NCBI RefSeq assembly: GCF_004135735.1
Contig: NZ_CP012670.1
Span: 6,402,501-6,466,500 of the forward strand
Length of the DNA: 64,000 nucleotides
Direction of reading: 5' to 3'
Source of the DNA: Sorangium cellulosum
GTDB taxonomy: Bacteria > Myxococcota_A > Polyangia > Polyangiales > Polyangiaceae
Position numbers and translations under genes: made by a program. The notes beneath the pieces are model-generated. The model did no database searches. It saw only the letters and a program-made list of their open reading frames with translations, and was not told the origin of the DNA. Below, piece by piece: positions 50,847-59,200 of this stretch. Within the stretch, counting starts at the first letter, position 1. Each line of letters opens with the position of its first letter.

Positions 50847-51644
50847 CTACGCGCTCGCGCGTCGCGGCCGCGTCCCCTCGACGGCCCGGAGGACCATGCG
50901 CTGCTCCTCGGCCGATGCGCGGCACCAGCCAGGGTAATCGCGCCGCGCCTCGTCGCGCTCGAGCTCGCTGAGCGCGCCGGCGGCGATCATCGCGGGGCCG
51001 CAGGCGTCGATGACATGGAGCCAGATCTCGAGCGCCGCCTCGAAGCCCGGATCGCCCCGGCGCGCCGCTTCGTCCTGGTTCGTGACGCGGACGTCCGCGA
51101 GGCCGTGGGCCGCGAAGCGCTCCGCGAGGGTGTCGGCGAGGGAGTTCTCCATGCCGAGGCCCGCTCGCCACGCGAGGAACGCCGCGTAGAACCGCGTCAT
51201 CGAGGCCGGAGGCTCCGGCTGCCAGCGCAGGCGCTCGTGGCTGTAGTCGAGCACGACGATCGTGCCGCCCGGCTTCGCGGCCCGCGCCATGCGCGCGAGC
51301 GCCTCGTCGAGCCGCGGCACCCACTGGAGGGTGCGCGCCGCGGTGACCACGTCGAAGCGCGCCTCCGCGTCGAGGGTGAGCACGTCACCGCACGCGAAGG
51401 ACAGGCCGGCCTGGCCGGCGAAGCGCGCCGAGGCCCGCGCGATGTGGCCTGCGTCCCTGTCCAGGCCGAGCACGGCGCCGCCGGGCTGCACCGCCTCCGC
51501 GATGCCGCGGGTGATGCCGCCCGTCCCGCAGCCGATATCGAGCACCGACAGGCCCGGTCGGAGCAACCCGGCGAGGCGACGGTGATCGTTGGCCAGGGTC
51601 CGACGGTCCAGGACCGCTCCCGACGACTGATGCTGCTGGGCCAT
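50847..51644 (-). CDS. Class I SAM-dependent methyltransferase
   Basis: 265 residues. Motif I VLDIGCGTGGITRGI near 35 and the acidic loop GLDRDAGHI bind S-adenosylmethionine. FACGDVLTLDAEARFDVVTAARTLQWVP and KPGGTIVVLDY are the later motifs of the Methyltransf_11/25 group. The C-terminal ~110 residues form a cap. Acceptor unknown, with no pathway context. Confidence 0.85.
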   Translation of the reverse strand: MAQQHQSSGAVLDRRTLANDHRRLAGLLRPGLSVLDIGCGTGGITRGIAEAVQPGGAVLGLDRDAGHIARASARFAGQAGLSFACGDVLTLDAEARFDVVTAARTLQWVPRLDEALARMARAAKPGGTIVVLDYSHERLRWQPEPPASMTRFYAAFLAWRAGLGMENSLADTLAERFAAHGLADVRVTNQDEAARRGDPGFEAALEIWLHVIDACGPAMIAAGALSELERDEARRDYPGWCRASAEEQRMVLRAVEGTRPRRASA

Positions 51645-52202
51645 GGCGGTGCGAGGGCATGGTCGAGGCCGAGCGGCTGACAGTCAATGTCGCGGCGGAC
51701 GACCTCGGCGGAACGCGCCGGCGGATGGCGCCGCGGGCGCCTGGCCGCCCGCAGGGTCGACGATGGGCAGGGATTGCCCACGAAACACCGTCCGGCCTGT
51801 CGCCCTGTCGCCCTGTCGCCCTGTCGGCCCGCCGGCCTGTCGCCCTGGAGCGCGGTCGGGCGAGGCCCGATGTGCGGTTCACCGCTGTGGCGCAACGTCT
51901 CGATGGGACGCCTCGTCGCCGGGCGATGGGGCAGTTTGGGACGCGGCGTCCGGGCGGACGCGAGGGCAACGCTCCTGAAGGGGATGTGAAACACGACGCG
52001 GCTGGATCTGGAATGCGCCTTGCGACATCCGGGCGCGCTGGGGCCTCGGTTCCTCCTGGCGGCGCGGGAGCGGACAGGAGCGGATCACGAGGCGGCCCTT
52101 CTCTGCTGCCGCCATGCCTCGAGCGTCGACCGGATCATGGACGGGGAGCGACACGGGCGCGTCGCCGTGTCCCTCGTGTCGCAGGGAGAGAACGGAGGGG
52201 TC
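51645..52202. other. Intergenic region with 8-bp microsatellite
   Basis: No supported gene. CCTGTCGC occurs in tandem at 51796-51843 (five good copies, one degenerate, then a partial). The last ~40 bases provide the ribosome site of the BON gene. Confidence 0.5.
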
Positions 52203-52769
52203 ATGCCTCATCGTCACGGATGGATCGACAAGGCACACAACGCCGGGCGAGGACGCGACCGCGAGAGGGCCGGGCGCCCCCCGGAAGATCGGGGAGAGGA
52301 GGCGTATCGCAGCGAGCGCGGGGCCTCCGGGGATGCCAGCTACGGCCATCGCGGCAACTACGAGCAAGTGCTGCAGCGAGACGACGAGCCCCAGGCTCGG
52401 CGGGGCCGGCCGGGGGAGCACCGCGGCGGGTGGGCTGGGCAGGAGCTCGGCGGGCCGAGCTTCCACCCCGGCGGACCGCATCGCGGGCTCAGCGGCGCGC
52501 GCGGCCGCCCGCCCGAGGGATACAGGCGCCCGGACGAGCGGATCCGTGAGGACCTCCGCGAGCAGATCTCCGAGTGCCCCGATCTCGACGCGAGCGACGT
52601 CGAGGTGAAGGTCCAGGACGGCGAGGTCACCCTCTCCGGCACCGTCCGCGAGCGCCGCTTCAAGCACCAGATCGAGGCGCTCGCGGAGCGCGTCTCCGGC
52701 GTGACCGACGTGCGCAACGAGATCCGGCTGCAGCGCGGCCAGCAACCGGGCGGGCCCGCGGCGCCCTGA
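52203..52769 (+). CDS. BON-domain protein
   Basis: 188 residues, GGAGG six bases before ATG 52203. The N-terminal ~110 residues are hydrophilic, rich in Arg, Gly, Glu and Pro and probably unstructured. The C-terminal ~70 residues form a BON domain: IREDLREQISECPDLDASDVEVKVQDGEVTLSGTVRERRFKHQIEALAERVSGVTDVRNEI. BON modules bind phospholipid or peptidoglycan-associated partners, as in OsmY. No signal peptide is visible. It lies 176 bp ahead of the YqiJ-like gene and may belong to the same envelope-stress group. Confidence 0.82.
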   Translation: MPHRHGWIDKAHNAGRGRDRERAGRPPEDRGEEAYRSERGASGDASYGHRGNYEQVLQRDDEPQARRGRPGEHRGGWAGQELGGPSFHPGGPHRGLSGARGRPPEGYRRPDERIREDLREQISECPDLDASDVEVKVQDGEVTLSGTVRERRFKHQIEALAERVSGVTDVRNEIRLQRGQQPGGPAAP

Positions 52770-52945
52770 GCCGAGCCTTCGCTCGCCCCGGCCTCGACCA
52801 GGAACGTCAAGCCTTTTCCACGGCGCGCCGGGTCGCAGATTTTGGCCCCATCCCCGCCCTGCCTGTGATCCAATCGGAGCGCAGGTCGCGGGCGCCGCGT
52901 CGCGCGTCGATCTCTCCTGCGCCTGCCCCCTGCTCGCGTCTGCCC

Positions 52946-53806
52946 ATGGCCGAGGTGCTCGCCGCGTCGCTCGTGTTCCCCGCCGTGCTCTTCACGGTCG
53001 TGCTCGCGCTCGCGCTCATCTACTGGCTGTTCGTGCTCGTGGGCGCGCTCGACCTCGACGTGCTCGGCGGCGCCCACGGCCACGTGGTGCCGGACCTCGA
53101 GGGCGCCGCCAAGGGCGCGCTCGAGGGCGCCGCCAAGGGCGCGCTGGAGGGCGTCGCCAAGGGCGCCGCGGAGGGCCTGGCCGACGGGGGCCATGGCCCG
53201 GATGGCGTCGGCTCGCTGCTCTCGGCGCTCTCGCTGCACCGCGTGCCGGCGACCGTGGCGCTCACGCTGATCGCTGCGTTCGGCTGGTTCACCAGCGTGC
53301 TCACGACCCTGCTCGCCGAGCCGCTCTGGGCGGGCCTCGGGCTCCCCCGCTGGACGCTCGGCCTCGCGGTGCTCGTGGGCTCGCTCGCCGCCGCCCTCCT
53401 GCTCACCTCCCTGGCGGTGCGGCCGCTCGGCCCGCTGTTCGTGACGCGGCACGCGGCGTCGAAGAAGGACCTCGTGGGCCGCGTGTGCGTCATCTCCACC
53501 GGGCGCGTCGACCAGCGCTTCGGCCAGGCCGTGATCGACGAGGGCGGCGCGAGCCACATCCTCGACGTGCGGTGTGACACCCCGGGCGCCCTCCGCCGCG
53601 GCGACCGCGCGCTGCTCGTGAGCTGGAGCCCGGACGAGGGCGCCTTCGGCGTCGAGCCGCTCGACTCCCTGCTCGGCCCGCCCCCCGCCCTCGGAACGCG
53701 GGTCGCGCCCGTCGTGAACGAGGCGCGCGCCGCGTCCCCGGACGGATCCGAGGAGGAGAGCGCCCCCGCGGCCCGCGCGGGCGACGTGCGCCAGCGCGGC
53801 CGCTGA
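52946..53806 (+). CDS. YqiJ-like (OB-fold, flotillin-associated) membrane protein
   Basis: 286 residues. Transmembrane segments at ~8-30, ~112-135 and ~142-165, with an Ala/Gly-rich loop of KGALEGAA octapeptides (24-bp DNA repeats near 53100-53170) between the first two. The C-terminal soluble part (KKDLVGRVCVISTGRVDQRFGQAVIDEGGASHILDVRC) matches the OB-fold of YqiJ/NfeD-type partners of flotillins. The flotillin gene follows 173 bp downstream, as in the yqiJ-yqiK arrangement of E. coli. The acidic C-terminal tail has no recognised motif. Confidence 0.82.
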   Translation: MAEVLAASLVFPAVLFTVVLALALIYWLFVLVGALDLDVLGGAHGHVVPDLEGAAKGALEGAAKGALEGVAKGAAEGLADGGHGPDGVGSLLSALSLHRVPATVALTLIAAFGWFTSVLTTLLAEPLWAGLGLPRWTLGLAVLVGSLAAALLLTSLAVRPLGPLFVTRHAASKKDLVGRVCVISTGRVDQRFGQAVIDEGGASHILDVRCDTPGALRRGDRALLVSWSPDEGAFGVEPLDSLLGPPPALGTRVAPVVNEARAASPDGSEEESAPAARAGDVRQRGR

Positions 53807-53902
53807 ATTCCCGTCGCGCGGGAGGATTCGTGTACGCTCGGCCCCGAGGGGGCATCATCCGGCCCCCGACCCGGATCGGAGCGGGCCCGGGTGCGCGACC
53901 CT

Positions 53903-53934
53903 CGATCACGCGATCACGCGATCACGCGATCACG
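53903..53934. repeat. CGATCACG octamer, four tandem copies
   Basis: Four identical 8-bp units between the YqiJ-like and flotillin genes, just upstream of the flotillin ribosome site. Possibly a phase-variable spacer, and the function is unknown. Confidence 0.85.
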
Positions 53935-53979
53935 GGGGCCGGCGCCCTCCCCTCCGCCGCCAACGCGAAGGAGCCCCGC

Positions 53980-56199
53980 GTGCCCACTGTGACCGTCCCC
54001 CTGATCCTCGTCCTGGTCGGTGTCCTCGCCTTCCTCGTCCTCGGGATGCTGGTCATGTACGCCAAGTTCTACCGCCAGGTGGATCAAGGCAAGGCGCTGA
54101 TCATCAACACGAGGGGCCAGGAACCCATCGTCACCTTCACGGGGACCCTGGTCCTGCCGATCATCCACCGCGCCGAGTACATGGATATCTCGGTCAAGAC
54201 GATCGAGATCGACCGGCGCGGCAAGGAGGGCCTCATCTGCAAGGACAACATCCGCGCGGACATCAAGGTCACCTTCTTCGTGCAGGTGAACAAGACCCAG
54301 GACGACGTGCGCACGGTGGCGCGGACCATCGGGTGCGTGCGCGCCTCGAACCCCGAGACGCTCGAGCAGCTCTTCGCCGCGAAGTTCTCCGAGGCGCTCA
54401 AGACCGTCGGCAAGCGCCTGAACTTCGAGGACCTCTACATGGAGCGGCAGAAGTTCAAGGACGACATCATCGACGTCATCGGCAAGGACCTGAGCGGGTT
54501 CGTGCTCGCCGACGCGGCGATCGACTACCTGGAGCAGACGCCCATCGAGCTGCTCGACAAGGACAACATCATGGATGCCGAGGGCATCCGGAAGATCACC
54601 GAGCTGACGGTCGCGCAGAACGTGCTCACGAACGATCTCCGCCAGAAGGAGCGGATGGAGATCGGCAGCCAGAACCTGAACTCCGACGAGGCGATCTTCC
54701 GCTTCGAGCAGCGCCGGGCCGAGGCCGAGGCGAAGAAGGCGAAGGAGATCGCCGTGGCGCAGGCGCGCGAGCAGAACGAGGCGGCCCGCATCACGAGCGA
54801 GGAGCGCAAGAAGACGCTGCTCCTCCAGGAGAAGAACGACGAGGAGGCCGCCATCGCCCGCGAGATGAAGGAGCGCGGCGCGCTGGTCGCCCAGAAGAAC
54901 AAGGAGCGGGAGATCGCCGTCGAGACCGAGCGCGTGCAGAAGGCGCGGCAGCTCGAGATCGTGAGCCGCGAGCGCGACGTGACGCTCCAGCAGATCGCCC
55001 GCGAGAAGGAGCTCGAGGTCCAGAAGAAGGACATCGCCGACGTCATCCGGGCGCGGATCGCGGTCGAGAAGACCGTGGCCGAGGAGGAGGAGCGGATCAA
55101 GGACGTGCGCGCCGTGGCCGAGGCGACGCGCCTGAAGGACGTGACGCGCATCAACGCCGAGGCCGAGGCGCAGGAGCAGCTCGTCAAGCACATCAAGGGC
55201 GCCGAGGCGAGCGAGGAGGCGGCGAAGTTCCGGGCGCGCGAGAAGCTCATCACGGCCGACGCGGAGCTCGAGGCGAGCGAGAAGGCGGCGCGCGCGAAGA
55301 TGCGGCTCGCCGAGGGCGTGCAGGCCGAGGCCGCGGCCGAGGGGCTGGCGCGCGTCCGGGTGAAGGAGGCCGACGCGCAGGCGATCGAGAAGCAGGGGTT
55401 CGCCGAGGCGCGCGTGACGCTCGAGAAGATGCAGGCGGTCGCCGCCGGCGAGGAGAAGCAGGGCCTCGCGCGGGTGATCGTCAAGGAGGCCGAGGCGGTG
55501 GCGATCGAGAAGCAGGGGCGCGCCGAGGCGCTCGTCGCCAAGGAGCGGCTCCTCGCCGAGGCCGCAGGCATCGAGCAGAAGGGGCTGGCAGCCGCGAGGA
55601 CGCGCGAGGCCGAGGCGCAGGCGCTCGAGAAGACGGGCCTCGCCGAGGCGGCCGCGATCAAGGAGCGGCTCCTGGCCGAGGCCGCGGGCACGGCGGAGAA
55701 GGCCGCGGCCATGAAGGCGCTCGACGGGATCGGCCGCGAGCACGAGGAGTTCCGCCTCCGCCTCGAGAAGGAGCGGGCGGTGGAGCTCGAGGCGCTGCGC
55801 ATCCGCGCCGAGATCGCGCGCGCGCAGGCCGAGATCCTGCGCGGCGCGTTCGAGCAGGCGAAGATCAACATCGTCGGCGGCGACGGGGCGTTCTTCGAGC
55901 GGTTCGTCAAGGCGGTCAGCCTCGGCCAGGCGGTCGACGGGATGGTCGACCAGAGCGCGACGGTGCGCGCCCTCCTCGGCGACTACCTGAACGGCAACGC
56001 GAGCCTGCCCGAGGATCTGAAGCAGCTCGCCGGCCGCAACGGGCCGCCTTCGGGGAGGCCGGACGCCACGGTGTCCGGGATCCTGAGGGGGCTGCTCTCG
56101 AGCGCCGACGACGACGGGAAGAAGAAGATCCAGGCGCTCGCCGACAAGGCGCGGGAGCTCGGCCTCGACGACCTCGTGCAGCGGGGCCCGCGGGCCTGA
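53980..56199 (+). CDS. Flotillin-family SPFH protein (YqiK-like)
   Basis: 739 residues from GTG 53980, with AAGGAG six bases upstream. One N-terminal membrane helix (LILVLVGVLAFLVLGMLVMYAKF), SPFH/PHB domain ~35-215 (TLVLPIIHRAEYMDISVKTIEIDR, VTFFVQVNKTQDDV), then ~430 residues of Glu/Ala/Lys coiled coil with repeats such as EKQGxAEA and KERLLAEAAG, and a flotillin C-terminal region. Forms large oligomeric membrane microdomains. Longer than most flotillins (450-550) because of the expanded coiled coil. The downstream ATPase gene begins 12 bp later. Confidence 0.92.
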   Translation: MPTVTVPLILVLVGVLAFLVLGMLVMYAKFYRQVDQGKALIINTRGQEPIVTFTGTLVLPIIHRAEYMDISVKTIEIDRRGKEGLICKDNIRADIKVTFFVQVNKTQDDVRTVARTIGCVRASNPETLEQLFAAKFSEALKTVGKRLNFEDLYMERQKFKDDIIDVIGKDLSGFVLADAAIDYLEQTPIELLDKDNIMDAEGIRKITELTVAQNVLTNDLRQKERMEIGSQNLNSDEAIFRFEQRRAEAEAKKAKEIAVAQAREQNEAARITSEERKKTLLLQEKNDEEAAIAREMKERGALVAQKNKEREIAVETERVQKARQLEIVSRERDVTLQQIAREKELEVQKKDIADVIRARIAVEKTVAEEEERIKDVRAVAEATRLKDVTRINAEAEAQEQLVKHIKGAEASEEAAKFRAREKLITADAELEASEKAARAKMRLAEGVQAEAAAEGLARVRVKEADAQAIEKQGFAEARVTLEKMQAVAAGEEKQGLARVIVKEAEAVAIEKQGRAEALVAKERLLAEAAGIEQKGLAAARTREAEAQALEKTGLAEAAAIKERLLAEAAGTAEKAAAMKALDGIGREHEEFRLRLEKERAVELEALRIRAEIARAQAEILRGAFEQAKINIVGGDGAFFERFVKAVSLGQAVDGMVDQSATVRALLGDYLNGNASLPEDLKQLAGRNGPPSGRPDATVSGILRGLLSSADDDGKKKIQALADKARELGLDDLVQRGPRA

Positions 56200-56211
56200 C
56201 ACGGAGCGTGC

Positions 56212-59200
56212 ATGGTGTCGACAGGGGCCCTGGATGGCGCGGCCCGGGCGGCGGGATCGCCCGCCCCGCAGGCGGCCGACTCGCTGGATGGCGGCAATTA
56301 CGAGGTGATCCGCCGGCGCCTCGTCGAGCGCGCCGAGGAGCTGGGCCGCCGCGCGGAGGCGCTCAACGCGCGGCGCAAGGAGGTGTTCGGCGGCTCGGAC
56401 CTCGCGCTCATCGAGAACGCGCGCGTCCGCACCGAGAACAACTGCCTGCCGCGCGACATCGTGAGCATCCGGGGCAAGCTGCTCGTCGGCTACCTCGTGT
56501 TCATGGGGCTGAAGGAGGTGAACGTCGGCGACGTCTTCAGCCTCCACCGCTTCACCAAGGCCGACGGCGCCCTCGACCTGTCGCCCGCCCCGCTCGACGA
56601 GGGCAGCGCCTTCCTGAGCGACCCCGGGTTCGTCAAGGAGTTCAAGGACCTCCACCGCTACGTCAAGGAGCCCCGGCTGCTCCAGCTCCGGCGCAGCGAC
56701 ACGCGGCTCCTCGCCATCTTCCAGGTCGGCGCCACCGAGCGCGACGTGAAGGTGTTCCGCTGGAGCATCGACCCGGCCGGGCGCGTCCGCTACCTCGACG
56801 CGCGCGGCGAGGAGGACAACGTGCGGCCGCGGCCGCACGACTTCGCCTGGACGCAGACCACGCGCGACGACCACGTCCACGGCAAGCACCCGCACGTGTC
56901 GATCGCCGGCGAGATCTTCGTCGAGACGGTCGGGGGCGACCTCACCGTCAAGATCGAGGACAACACGACGACGGGGCTCGGCATCTACCACGAGCCGGTC
57001 GACGACCCGGGCCAGGCGCTCGACGACGCCGACATCCAGTACGCCCGGCTCGGGCCGCTCATCCTGCTCAAGATCAAGCCGTTCCGGGAGCCGTCGTACC
57101 GCTACCTCGTCTACAACGGCCGCACCCGGAAGGTCACGCGCATCGACGCGATCGGGCACGCGTGCCTGAGCCTCCCGGAGGACCAGGGCATCGTCTTCCC
57201 GAGCGGCTACTACCTGGTCACCGGCGAGACGAAGCGCTTCGAGGGCGGCGCGGAGGATCTCGAGTTCGAGCGGGCCATCCGCTCGCCGAACGGCGAGGAC
57301 GTGCTCTACGTGTTCCACCGGGTCGTGGACGGGCGCTACGTGCTCCTCCCGTACAACCTGATCCGCAAGGAGGTCGCGACCCCAATCCAGTGCCACGGCT
57401 ACAGCCTCTTCGACGACGGCAAGATGGTGATCTTCCGGGCCGTGGGCGACGAGCCGACGCGCGTCCACCCGATGCAGATCTGGCAGACGCCGTTCACGAC
57501 CGCGGAGTTCGCGGCCTCGGCCCCGACCGACGGCTCGTACCTCGCCAAGGTGGGCAACGCCGATCTCGTGCGGGGCATCTCCGACGCGCTCAGCGTGCGG
57601 CGCGCCGCGATGAGCGCGTCGCCGACCCGCCAGACGTACGAGGATCTCATCAAGATCGCCGGGCGGATGATCGACGCCTACTACTGGCTCGGCCACGCCG
57701 AGGCGGGCGACCTCCTGTCGACCGTGAACGAGCTCCGGGCGATCTCCGAGAGCATCGTCGACGAGTTCGAGAAGGTCGAGGCCATCAAGGTGCGCGCGGC
57801 GGCCGCGCTCGCCGAGGCCGAGGCGGCGCAGCGGGCGCTGCTCGGCGGGGTGCGGCCCGAGGACGCGGCGAGCGTCGACGCGTTCCTGAAGGCGCTGACC
57901 GCGCTGCGGAGGCAGCGGGGCCACCTCATCACGCTGCGCGAGCTCAAGTACATGGACCTCGCCCGCGTCGACGCGCTCGAGGCCGAGATCGTCGCGCGGA
58001 CCGACGAGGTGAGCGCCGCCTGCGTGACGTTCCTGCTCGGCGAGCAGGCGTTCCGCCCGCTGGCCGACCGGCTCGCCGCGCTCATCGCGCAGATCGAGGC
58101 GGTCGGCAAGTCGCCCGAGCTCGCGCCGTTCGCCGCGGATCTCGACGCCGTGAACGAGGGGCTCACGGTGCTCGCCGAGATCGTGGCGGGCCTGAAGGTC
58201 GACGATCCCACGGCCCGCACCCGGATCCTGGAGGGGATCAGCGAGGTGTACGCGCAGCTCAACCGGGCGCGCGCGACGCTCGGCGCCCGCGGCAGGGACC
58301 TCCGGGGCGCCGAGGGGCGCGCGGAGTTCGGGGCGCAGTTCAAGGTGTTCGGCCAGAGCGTGGCGAGCGCGATCGCGGTCTGCGACACGCCCGAGCGCTG
58401 CGACGCCGAGCTCTCGAAGCTGCTCGTCCAGCTCGAGGAGCTCGAGGGGAAGTTCGGCGAGTTCGACGAGTTCCTGGGCGAGCTCGCCCAGAAGCGCGAG
58501 GAGGTCAACGACGCCATCGCGGCGCGGCGGCAGGCGCTGCTCGACGAGCGGCAGCGGCGCGTCTCGAACCTCGTCGCCGCGGCCGACCGGATCGCCCAGG
58601 GGGTGGCGCGGCGGGCGCGCTCCTTCGCGTCGGTGGACGAGCTCAACACGTACTTCGCGTCCGACGCGATGATCGCGAAGATCCGCGATCTCGCGGCCCA
58701 GCTCCACGCGCTCGGCGACAGCGTGAAGGGGGACGAGGTCGAGGCGCGGCTCAAGTCGGCGCGGCAGGACGCGCAGCGGGCGCTGCGCGACCGCGAGGAT
58801 CTGTTCGAGGGCGGCGGCGGCGACGTCATCCGGCTCGGCCGCCACCGCTTCAACGTGAGCTCGCAGGCCCTGGAGCTCACGCTCGTCCCGCACGGCGGGG
58901 GGCTCGCGCTGCACCTCACCGGGACCGATTTCTTCGAGCCGATCGAGGATCCGGCGCTGGAGGCCGCGCGGGACCTCTGGGACCAGGAGCTCGCGAGCGA
59001 GACGCCGGCGATCTACCGGGGAGAGTTCCTCGCGGGCTCGATGCTGATGGACGCGGAGGCGGGGCGGCAGGGGCTCACGATCGAGGGGCTCCGCGAGGCG
59101 TCGCTCGGCCCGGGCGGGCTGCTCGCGGCGGTGCGCGCGTACGCGGAGGGCCGGCACGACGAGGGCTACGAGCGCGGCGTCCACGACGCGGACGCGGCGC